From: Pseudomonadota bacterium
GTDB taxonomy: Bacteria > Verrucomicrobiota > Verrucomicrobiia > Chthoniobacterales > UBA6821
Assembly (NCBI GenBank): GCA_009928265.1
Contig: RFPR01000018.1
Span: forward strand, 1 to 20,910
Direction: 5' to 3'
Length of the DNA stretch: 20,910 nucleotides
Of this stretch, positions 8,042-15,102 are shown one piece after another. The position numbers and the translations under genes were made by a program. Under the pieces are notes generated by a model, which saw nothing but the letters and a program-made list of their open reading frames with translations, did no database searches and was not told the origin of the DNA. The stretch's first letter is position 1. Every line of letters begins with the position of its first letter.

Positions 8042-9637
8042 TCAGCGACCCATCGCAGCCTTGATGAAGTCGCGGAAGAGCGGATGAGGCGTCTCGGGTT
8101 TGCTCAGGAACTCGGGATGGAACTGGACGGCCACATACCAAGGGTGATCCTTGAGCTCGATGATCTCGACAAGCGATCCATTCGGGGATGTTCCCGCGAT
8201 CAACAAACCCTTGGCCTCCATCCGTTCGCGGTAGGCGCTGTTAAACTCGTAACGGTGCCTGTGCCGTTCGGCGATCTCGGTGTGCCCGTATGCCTCATGG
8301 GACTTGGAACCGGGCTTGATCAGAGCTGGCCAGGCACCGAGGCGCATGGATCCACCCTTCTCGGTCACATCGACCTGCTCATCGAGGAGGGCAATGACGG
8401 GGTGTGGTGTTTTGGGATCGAATTCGGTGCTGTTAGCCCCCTCGAGTACGCAGGCATTTCGGGCAAATTCGATCGAGGCGATCTGCATGCCCAGGCAGAT
8501 TCCGAAATAAGGAATGCCTTTTTCGCGGGCATAGCGTGCCGCGGCGATCTTTCCTTCCGTTCCACGGTCGCCAAATCCTCCGGGAACCAGAATGCCGGAA
8601 ACCCCAGCCAAGTGCTTGTCAGCACCATCAATCTCGATCTCCTCGGCATCCACGATCTTGAGGTCGACACCACAGTCGTTGGCTCCGCCGGCATGACAGA
8701 GTGCCTCGTAGATGCTCTTGTAGGCGTCCTGAAGCTCCACGTACTTGCCGACCACCGCGATTGTGGTGCGATGCGTTGGGTGAACAATCGAGTGGACAAT
8801 TCTCTTCCACCCTTCCATGTCAGCGGGAGGAGTCTCAAGACGGAGTAGGCGGCAGACTTTCTCATCGAGCCCCTCCTCCTGAAGCATGAGAGGAAACTCA
8901 TAGATGGAATTCTCCACATCGCGGGCCTCGATGACGGCATCGAGGGAGACATTGCAGTAGAGAGAAAGTTTTTCCCGGACATCGGCCTCCAGTGGCATCT
9001 CCGTACGGCAGACAAGGATTTCGGGCTGAAGTCCGATCTCGCGAAGCTTGGCCACGCTCTGCTGGGTCGGCTTGGTCTTGAGTTCACCCGCAGCCTTGAT
9101 GAAGGGAACGAGCGTCACATGGATGAGGATCGCATTCTCATGACCAACCTGCAGGATGAACTGTCGGATTGCCTCGAGGAAGGGAAGCCCCTCTATGTCG
9201 CCGGTGGTCCCCCCGATCTCGGTGATCAGGATGTCGGCGTTGCCCGCGTTTTCAAAGCTGCGGATACGACGCTTGATCTCGTCGGTGATGTGGGGAATGA
9301 CCTGGACGGTCTTGCCGAGATAATCGCCGCGGCGCTCATTAGAGAGGACGGTCTCGTAGACCTGACCGCTGGTAAGATTGTTTTCACGGGTCAGGACGCA
9401 CTTGGTGAAGCGCTCGTAGTGGCCGAGATCAAGATCGGTCTCGGCGCCGTCGGCCAACACATACACCTCGCCGTGCTGAAGCGGGTTCATCGTGCCGGGA
9501 TCCACATTGAGGTAGGGATCGAGTTTCTGCATCGTCACCCGCAGTCCACGATGCTCCAGAAGAGTTCCCAAAGATGCGCCGGCAAGACCCTTGCCGAGCG
9601 AACTGACCACGCCACCCGTCACGAAAATGTATTTCAT
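8042..9637 (-). CDS. pyrG: CTP synthase
   Basis: Makes CTP from UTP, ATP and glutamine, the last step of pyrimidine nucleotide synthesis (cytoplasmic, filament-forming tetramer). The amidoligase domain begins with MKYIFVTGGVVSSLGKG, including the ATP-binding loop at residues 8-17, followed by KLDPYLNVDPGTMNP and GEVYVLADGAETDLDLGHYERF parts of the signature. The class I glutamine amidotransferase domain occupies about 290-531, with the oxyanion region GGFGDRG, the nucleophile Cys381 in GICLGMQ, and His507 and Glu509 in QFHPEF. The length of 531 is slightly short of E. coli PyrG and complete. The start at ATG 9637 is unambiguous. It heads the run pyrG-glpX-tal-LTxxQ pair. Confidence 0.98.
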   Translation of the reverse strand: MKYIFVTGGVVSSLGKGLAGASLGTLLEHRGLRVTMQKLDPYLNVDPGTMNPLQHGEVYVLADGAETDLDLGHYERFTKCVLTRENNLTSGQVYETVLSNERRGDYLGKTVQVIPHITDEIKRRIRSFENAGNADILITEIGGTTGDIEGLPFLEAIRQFILQVGHENAILIHVTLVPFIKAAGELKTKPTQQSVAKLREIGLQPEILVCRTEMPLEADVREKLSLYCNVSLDAVIEARDVENSIYEFPLMLQEEGLDEKVCRLLRLETPPADMEGWKRIVHSIVHPTHRTTIAVVGKYVELQDAYKSIYEALCHAGGANDCGVDLKIVDAEEIEIDGADKHLAGVSGILVPGGFGDRGTEGKIAAARYAREKGIPYFGICLGMQIASIEFARNACVLEGANSTEFDPKTPHPVIALLDEQVDVTEKGGSMRLGAWPALIKPGSKSHEAYGHTEIAERHRHRYEFNSAYRERMEAKGLLIAGTSPNGSLVEIIELKDHPWYVAVQFHPEFLSKPETPHPLFRDFIKAAMGR

Positions 9638-9724
9638 GGGCTATAGATCATAGGGGGCGCCCGACGAAAATCCAGCACGGTGACCAGTAGGTGCAAAGAT
9701 TTGCCCCGGGGTATGTCAATCGGG

Positions 9725-10288
9725 CTAAAAAGAGATTTCCAAAATTTCGGAGAAATGACTCTTTCTCGACTCGTGCTCCTCATCACTGAGCACCGATACT
9801 AAGGCCGTCGGCTCGATCTCGGGCAACTCGATCCAGGAGCGGCAGCCTCCGAAGGCCTTCTCCATTGGCAAGAGAACGGGGGGATTGATGCGGAATACCC
9901 GTACAAAGGCCACATTGATACCGCTTCCTCCCAAGGATCCCGAACCGGCATCGTACACAAAGCGCTCCTCGATCAGGGAATCGTCAAGCATATGAAGCGC
10001 ATTCAACCGGCGCACCAGTTCCAGATCTTCGATCCTACCCGACCACTCGAGGGCGGCTACATGAGCCAGGGTCACCCGCTCCGGGTCCTGCACGGGCAGG
10101 ACGACATCGGGAATGCGGACTTTTTCCAACTGGCCGTGGAACCATGTCGGGAAGAGATAGAACTCGGGGTGATCGAAACCGAATCCTCCCTTGCCTTCGG
10201 CAATCCCACCCTTGCGCAGGATCACACTCTGCTCTCCCCGGCCCATTGCCTCGCAGATCAAAGCCCATTCCTTGAAAGCAACCGCCAT
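9725..10288 (-). CDS. DUF1802 family protein
   Basis: A 187-residue cytoplasmic protein without membrane segments. Its N-terminal part reads FKEWALICEAMGRGEQ, then ILRKGGIAEG, FGFDHPEFYLFPTWFHGQ; this pattern (KEW, GRGEQ, LRKGG-E, FxLxPTxxH) is the one I associate with DUF1802. No function is known to me. The C-terminal part is less conserved-looking. The start is uncertain: the same frame stays open to ATG 10369 (214 residues) and TTG 10381, but those would overlap the OsmC start on the other strand, and the domain begins right after ATG 10288. I therefore chose 10288, which leaves about 80 bases for divergent promoters. Confidence 0.75.
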   Translation of the reverse strand: MAVAFKEWALICEAMGRGEQSVILRKGGIAEGKGGFGFDHPEFYLFPTWFHGQLEKVRIPDVVLPVQDPERVTLAHVAALEWSGRIEDLELVRRLNALHMLDDSLIEERFVYDAGSGSLGGSGINVAFVRVFRINPPVLLPMEKAFGGCRSWIELPEIEPTALVSVLSDEEHESRKSHFSEILEISF

Positions 10289-10367
10289 GCGAAAACGTTG
10301 CCGCGTTCCGGTCCCAAAATCCACGACGTTCTTTCCCGTATCTGTTTCCGCCGCTAGGATCTTCTTC

Positions 10368-10778
10368 ATGGTCACAATCAACTCCTCCTACAACGGCGGG
10401 CTCCGCTGCACTGCCACTCACGGCCCCTCCGGCGTTACACTCATTACCGACGCCCCTGTCGACAACCATGGCAAAGGAGAGAGCTTTTCACCAACCGATC
10501 TCGTGGCCACGGCCGTTGCCAACTGTATGATGACTGTCATGGCGATTGCTGCGGAACGCCACGGAATCGACGTCAAGGGAACAACCGTCACGATCGGCAA
10601 GGAGATGAGTTCAGATGCCCCGCGCCGAATCGTCGGACTAAAATCAGTGGTGACCATCCCCCTACCAGCCGATCATCCCCAGCGCGCCCTACTCGAAGCC
10701 GCCGCCCTCTCCTGCCCGGTCAAGAAGAGCATCGCCCCGGAAATTGATGCCTCGGTCGAGTTCCGGTGGTTGGGATGA
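10368..10778 (+). CDS. OsmC family protein (peroxiredoxin-like)
   Basis: A 136-residue cytoplasmic protein of the OsmC/Ohr/YhfA superfamily, whose members reduce organic or inorganic peroxides through a pair of cysteines. The two are visible: Cys53 in ATAVANCMMTVM and Cys116 in ALSCPVKKSI. FSPTDLVATAVANC (40-53) is the family's typical helix. Sequence alone does not separate the OsmC, Ohr and YhfA-like subgroups, and the short length is closest to YhfA-like proteins. The reading frame is open further upstream (to 10191), but MVTINSSYNGG is the natural N-terminus. It is the only plus-strand gene right of manC, divergent from the DUF1802 gene and convergent with the Smr gene. Confidence 0.9.
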   Translation: MVTINSSYNGGLRCTATHGPSGVTLITDAPVDNHGKGESFSPTDLVATAVANCMMTVMAIAAERHGIDVKGTTVTIGKEMSSDAPRRIVGLKSVVTIPLPADHPQRALLEAAALSCPVKKSIAPEIDASVEFRWLG

Positions 10779-10788
10779 TCGGGTAATA

Positions 10789-10846
10789 GGTGTTAGGGAA
10801 TCGGAACTGGGAATTTCCTATAGCCCATGGCCGAATCCCCATCACC
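10789..10846. terminator. imperfect long stem-loop between convergent genes
   Basis: Between the OsmC stop (10778) and the end of the Smr gene (10850), a 16-base arm at 10789-10804 pairs with 10831-10846 at 13 of 16 positions, with a 26-base loop. The position between convergent stops suits transcription termination for either side. There is no T tract, so this is only a candidate. Confidence 0.3.
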
Positions 10847-10849
10847 GAT

Positions 10850-11194
10850 CTACTGAATCCAAAGGAAGCTTACCCCGGGATTGGAGCGCTCGAGGTCGGG
10901 ATCTTTGCGAAGCTCCGTAGCCGCCGTGATCATTTCCAGGGAAGCCGGGTGAAAGATCGAGAACTCCTCTCCGGATGCAAATCCGAGGATGTCCCCATCG
11001 CGCTGATACTCGGCAAAGACCTTTCTCAGCCCCATTTTGAGAACGCCACCCCTACCTCCCGATCCGTAGCCATGGATTAACTTCAGAACCGAAATTCCGT
11101 CGCCGTGGCAGCGGCGCACTTCAAGCAAAAGTCGGCGCTTGGCCTCCTCGAGCGTGGGTAGCCCCTCCTTGATGGTCACGACTCGGAGGGACAC
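10850..11194 (-). CDS. small Smr-domain protein
   Basis: A 114-residue protein with a stand-alone Smr domain. The N-terminal part has the typical L-EA---L helix (LPTLEEAKRRLLLEV), and LKLIHGYGSGGRGGVLK carries the HGxG signature with His41-Gly42. Smr domains (MutS2 C-terminus and small independent proteins) bind or cut nucleic acids; several act as endonucleases on DNA, or on RNA in stalled-ribosome rescue. Which substrate this one uses cannot be told. The start is GTG 11194, only 11 bases behind the clpB stop, and no ATG is available nearby, so it is probably translated from the clpB message. The distal segment after residue ~70 is not obviously conserved. Confidence 0.8.
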   Translation of the reverse strand: MSLRVVTIKEGLPTLEEAKRRLLLEVRRCHGDGISVLKLIHGYGSGGRGGVLKMGLRKVFAEYQRDGDILGFASGEEFSIFHPASLEMITAATELRKDPDLERSNPGVSFLWIQ

Positions 11195-11205
11195 GGTTAT
11201 CTCGA

Positions 11206-13776
11206 TTACTTCGTCTTGAAGGTCAATTCCCCGCCTGCGGCATCCGCCACGATGGTCTGCCCCTCATGGATCTTCCCGTCGAGGATCTCCATGCTGAGCG
11301 GGTCCAAGATCTTCTGCTGGATGACGCGCTTGAGCGGTCTTGCCCCGTAGGCGGGATCGTATCCCTCCTTGGCCAGATAAGCACGGGCCTTATCGGAGAG
11401 CTCAAGTTTCAGATTCTGCTTGGCGAGCCGCTTCTCGAGGCGGGTGAGCTGGATGTCAACGATCTTGCCGATCTCCTTGTCGCTCAGACGGTCGAAGATG
11501 ACGATTTCGTCGACGCGGTTCAAAAATTCTGGCCTGAAATGCCCACGAAGGGCCTCCATGACACGCTTGTTCCGCTCCTCGACCTTCAGATCCTCCATGA
11601 TGAACTGGCTGCCGATGTTGCTCGTCATGATGATGACGGTGTTCTTGAAGTCGACTGTACGCCCTTGGCCGTCGGTGATGCGGCCGTCATCGAGTACCTG
11701 CAACAGGACGTTGAAGACATCGCCGTGTGCTTTCTCGACCTCGTCGAAGAGAACCACAGAATAGGGCTTGCGGCGGACGGCCTCGCTGAGTTGGCCTCCC
11801 TCCTCGTAACCAACGTATCCGGGAGGTGCTCCGATGAGACGGGCCACGGTGTGCTTCTCCATGTACTCCGACATGTCGAGGCGCACGATGGCGTTCTCAT
11901 CGTCAAAGAGGAATTCCGCCAAGGCCTTGGATAGCTCCGTTTTGCCGACGCCTGTGGGGCCAAGGAACATGAAGGAACCGATCGGACGGTTCTCCTCCTG
12001 AAGACCCGCGCGGGCGCGACGAACGGCGTTGGAGACGGCCTTGATCGCCTGCCCCTGTCCGACCACTCGCTCGATAAGGCGTTCCTCCATCTTGACCAGC
12101 TTTTGCCGTTCTCCCTCCTGAAGGCTTGAGACCGGGATCCCGGTCCAGACCGCGACAACCTTAGCGATGTCTTCCTCGGTTACCTCTTCCTTAAGCAGGG
12201 CGGTCTGCCCCCCTTTCGCGAGCTTCGCATTGTGCTCCTCAAGCTTCGCCTGAAGCTCCGGAATGCGGCCGTACTGGATCTCGCTCGCCTTTGCAAAGTC
12301 TCCCTGGCGCTGGGCAATCGCGAGTTCGTTCTTCATCGCTTCGATCTGCACGTTGATCTTCTGCGATTTGCCGATCTCCTCCTTCTCCTTGAGCCAGCGG
12401 GCCTTGAGCCCCGAGGCGGTCTCCTTAGTTTCGGCAAGTTCCTTCTCGAGCTTGGTGAGCCGCTCCTTGCTGGCGGCATCTTTCTCTTTGCGAAGGGCCT
12501 GACTCTCCATTTCGAGCATCATGATCTGGCGTTCCATCTGGTCGATTTCGGTCGGCATCGATTCGATCTCGATCTTGAGACGGGAAGCCGCTTCGTCGAC
12601 AAGATCAACTGCCTTATCAGGAAGGAAACGGTCGGAGATGTAACGGTGCGAGAGGACGGCGGCGGCGACCAGCGCCGCATCCTGGATTCGGACGCCATGG
12701 TGGACCTCGTAGCGTTCCTTCAGACCCCTGAGGATTGCAATCGTGTCCTCAACGCTGGGCTCATTGACCATGACAGGCTGGAAGCGGCGCTCCAGTGCCG
12801 CATCCTTCTCGATGTACTTGCGGTACTCGTCGAGGGTCGTCGCCCCGATCGTTCGGAGTTCTCCACGGGCAAGCTGCGGCTTGAGAAGATTCGATGCATC
12901 CATCGAGCCCTCGGCCGCACCGGCACCGACGATGGTGTGTAACTCGTCGATGAAGAGGATGATCTCCCCTTCGGAGGCGGTTACCTCCTTGAGAAAGGCC
13001 TTCAGGCGATCCTCGAACTCTCCGCGGAATTTGGCTCCGGCTACCATTGCCCCGATATCCATGGCAACGAGTCGCTTGTTCTTGAGGGACTCGGGAACAT
13101 CCCCGCTCACGATCCGTCGGGCAAGGCCCTCGACAATCGCGGTCTTGCCCACACCGGGCTCCCCAATGAGGACGGGATTGTTCTTGGTTCGGCGGGAGAG
13201 CACCTGCATCGTGCGGCGGATCTCCTCGTCGCGTCCGATCACGGGGTCGATTTTCCCTTTTCTGGCCTGTTCGGTCAGGTCACGTCCGTACTTCTCGAGG
13301 GTCTGGTATTTGCCCTCGGGGTTCTGATCGGTGACTCGCTGGGATCCTCTCACCTCGACCAGGGCCTTCATGAGTCCCTGATGGGTGACACCATTCTGCT
13401 GGAGCAGCTTGGCGGCACCATTTTTCTCCTGACTCAGCGCTAGCAGGTAATGCTCGGCGGACAGAAACTCATCCTTGAGCTTCGCCATCTCGGCCTCTGC
13501 GGAGTCGATGGTTTTTCTCAGTTCAGTGCCGACAAAAGGCTGTGCTCCTCCATGAACCTTGGGCAAGGCGGCAGCGGCGGACTCAAGCGACTTGATCAAT
13601 GACGCCACCGGAACACCTATTTTCTCGAGGATGGGGCGGGCAAGGCCCTCGCTCTGTGCAAGGAGGGAGAGTAGGAAATGCTCGTTGCCGATCTCCTGCT
13701 GACCAAGGCCTGAGGCGATATCAATCGCACCGTTAAAGGCCTCCTGCATCTTGGCGGTGAATTTGTCGGGTCTCAT
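11206..13776 (-). CDS. clpB: ATP-dependent chaperone ClpB
   Basis: Cytoplasmic hexameric disaggregase that works with DnaK to rescue aggregated proteins after heat stress. From ATG 13776 it has 856 residues, the same size as E. coli ClpB. The N-domain (about 1-145) starts MRPDKFTAKMQEA. AAA+ domain 1 has Walker A GEPGVGKT at 205-212 and Walker B ILFIDE at 273-278. The inserted coiled-coil middle domain, about 405-525, separates ClpB from ClpA/ClpC. AAA+ domain 2 has GPTGVGKT at 606-613. The frame is open to a TTG at 13800, but ATG 13776 gives the family's N-terminus. A 7-bp inverted repeat lies 5 bases upstream of the ATG. The gene follows ftsZ by about 100 bases and is followed by the Smr gene. 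Confidence 0.97.
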   Translation of the reverse strand: MRPDKFTAKMQEAFNGAIDIASGLGQQEIGNEHFLLSLLAQSEGLARPILEKIGVPVASLIKSLESAAAALPKVHGGAQPFVGTELRKTIDSAEAEMAKLKDEFLSAEHYLLALSQEKNGAAKLLQQNGVTHQGLMKALVEVRGSQRVTDQNPEGKYQTLEKYGRDLTEQARKGKIDPVIGRDEEIRRTMQVLSRRTKNNPVLIGEPGVGKTAIVEGLARRIVSGDVPESLKNKRLVAMDIGAMVAGAKFRGEFEDRLKAFLKEVTASEGEIILFIDELHTIVGAGAAEGSMDASNLLKPQLARGELRTIGATTLDEYRKYIEKDAALERRFQPVMVNEPSVEDTIAILRGLKERYEVHHGVRIQDAALVAAAVLSHRYISDRFLPDKAVDLVDEAASRLKIEIESMPTEIDQMERQIMMLEMESQALRKEKDAASKERLTKLEKELAETKETASGLKARWLKEKEEIGKSQKINVQIEAMKNELAIAQRQGDFAKASEIQYGRIPELQAKLEEHNAKLAKGGQTALLKEEVTEEDIAKVVAVWTGIPVSSLQEGERQKLVKMEERLIERVVGQGQAIKAVSNAVRRARAGLQEENRPIGSFMFLGPTGVGKTELSKALAEFLFDDENAIVRLDMSEYMEKHTVARLIGAPPGYVGYEEGGQLSEAVRRKPYSVVLFDEVEKAHGDVFNVLLQVLDDGRITDGQGRTVDFKNTVIIMTSNIGSQFIMEDLKVEERNKRVMEALRGHFRPEFLNRVDEIVIFDRLSDKEIGKIVDIQLTRLEKRLAKQNLKLELSDKARAYLAKEGYDPAYGARPLKRVIQQKILDPLSMEILDGKIHEGQTIVADAAGGELTFKTK

Positions 13777-13781
13777 AAGCT

Positions 13782-13800
13782 TTGTTGGGTTCACCAACAA
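13782..13800 (-). promoter_or_regulatory. perfect 7-5-7 inverted repeat immediately upstream of clpB
   Basis: TTGTTGG, five bases, CCAACAA: a perfect inverted repeat whose near end is 5 bases from the clpB ATG. It does not match CIRCE (9-bp arms) or the HAIR element as I know them. It could be a repressor operator or an RNA hairpin around the ribosome entry site; the only GGTGA-like sequence before the ATG lies within it. There is no classical heat-shock (sigma-32-like) promoter that I can recognise in the ftsZ-clpB gap. Confidence 0.45.
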
Positions 13801-13875
13801 TCTAACCTGATCACAGCCCGACCGCCAGAAGGGAGGATCACATCCCTTGCTCCAGACAAAGGATAAGCGTTTTCC

Positions 13876-15102
13876 TTAGCTTCTCCGAGGCGGGGAAAGC
13901 TTGATTCCTTTGCGCAGGAATGTGGGGACATCAAGATCTTCTCCCGCGACGATTGTCGGTTCGCTTTTGTCAAAACGCCCGCGCTGGTACGTATCCAGAT
14001 CCAAGGTGCCCTGGGTCTGCTTGGACGGGGATGGTTGGCGTTCCGTCCCCGTGGAAGACTTGGTTGTTTTCCTAATCGGCGGAGCAACTGCTGCCCCCGG
14101 GATGGCTGTTCCGGGTGACGGCTCGATGGCTTCGGGAAGGATCTCGGAAGAAGATATCTCTGCTTTTGAAATCCGAGCACCTTCCCCGGAAGAAGCGATG
14201 ATCGAGAGGGTAAGAGGGGTACCTGCGCTGAGGGTGGCCAGCACCCCGGTCTTGATCTGGCATCTGTCTCCGGCAATCCGTTCGATTCCTGACACCGCCG
14301 TCTGGACCTCCGCAAAAGAAAGATCCGAAGGGCCCTGAAGCAGTAGCAGGACTGTCTTGACTCCCAGCAAAGCCGATCCCGGAGTTGTCTTCCCCTGCTG
14401 GATCAGGAGAGGCGAGGAAAGGGCTGTTTCCAGAGCCTCGTGAAGCCTGTTGGATCCCGATGCCGAACCGGATCCAAACAGGACCTTGGCTCCGAATGCA
14501 CCCAGGACCGTCTTCAGATCGGCACGCGTGATCCGGACCGGACCGCTGGTGGAAAGCATCCCGTGCAGTGTCCGGGAACATGCTAGCAGGGTCCGATCAG
14601 CCAGTGCGAAAGCCTCGCCCACCGCAGCCGTGGAAGGGCTACTACCGGAGAGTCGCTCGTTCGCGATGACGGCGACGGCATCGCAGACAGCATGAAGTTT
14701 TCCGAGAGCGGTTTCTGCCAACTCCGTTCGGTTCTTTCCCTCGAAGGCAAAAGGCATCCCGACACAGGCCGCGACCGTGACCCCGTTCGATTTAGCGTGA
14801 ATCGCAAGCGCTGGCAGGAGGAACGAGGCTGTTTCTCCTCCGAGTCCTCCGCAGAGGACAACAAAGGAGGCTCCTGCAACGGATTTCCCGAACTCCTCAT
14901 CAATGGCAAGGAATCCGTCGGCAGGGTCGCCCGCAGGAACAGTCAGACGATCACGGACAACGGTGCCCGCAAGCGACTCGGGGTCATTGTTGACGACAAG
15001 CAATCCCTTCAGGGAGGGGTCAGCCATGGCCAGTAGATCGAGTACGGTGACTCCGGCGTTCCCTACACCGACAATCAAACGACGGGAAACATCCGCGCTC
15101 AT
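13876..15102 (-). CDS. ftsZ: divergent FtsZ (degenerate GTPase motifs, conserved C-terminal tail)
   Basis: FtsZ is the tubulin-like GTPase that builds the division ring. This 408-residue protein is recognisable as FtsZ by position and by collinear similarity: VNNDPESL (37-44), MPFAFEGKNR (116-125), AFALADRTLL (164-173), SGSASGSNR-HEA--TALSSPLL (about 211-233), a low-complexity linker (about 312-385) and the tail GEDLDVPTFLRK (387-398), the peptide that binds FtsA. Key parts of the active site are changed. The tubulin signature GGGTGTG reads GGLGGET (85-91); the T1 loop GGGGxN reads GNAGVT; and the T7 loop NxDFAD reads RITRAD (190-195), keeping only the last Asp. The start at ATG 15102 is fixed by a strong AAGGAGG and an ATGA overlap with ftsA. 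The dcw context makes a division role likely; GTP hydrolysis is doubtful. Confidence 0.88.
   Translation of the reverse strand: MSADVSRRLIVGVGNAGVTVLDLLAMADPSLKGLLVVNNDPESLAGTVVRDRLTVPAGDPADGFLAIDEEFGKSVAGASFVVLCGGLGGETASFLLPALAIHAKSNGVTVAACVGMPFAFEGKNRTELAETALGKLHAVCDAVAVIANERLSGSSPSTAAVGEAFALADRTLLACSRTLHGMLSTSGPVRITRADLKTVLGAFGAKVLFGSGSASGSNRLHEALETALSSPLLIQQGKTTPGSALLGVKTVLLLLQGPSDLSFAEVQTAVSGIERIAGDRCQIKTGVLATLSAGTPLTLSIIASSGEGARISKAEISSSEILPEAIEPSPGTAIPGAAVAPPIRKTTKSSTGTERQPSPSKQTQGTLDLDTYQRGRFDKSEPTIVAGEDLDVPTFLRKGIKLSPPRRS

Noticed and set aside
9647..9652. A -10-like TATGAT upstream of pyrG, and a separate TTGACA at 9714-9719.
   Set aside because: Neither has a partner at proper spacing, and the TATGAT would put the transcript start almost on the ATG; too weak to call a promoter.
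13777..13800. TTG start for clpB eight codons upstream of the ATG.
   Set aside because: ClpB proteins begin close to the MRPDKFT segment, and the extra codons coincide with a perfect inverted repeat; ATG 13776 is more likely.
13829..13848. 6-bp hairpin AAGGGA/TCCCTT between ftsZ and clpB as a terminator for the division cluster.
   Set aside because: No T tract follows on the minus strand and the stem is short; transcription may well continue into clpB.
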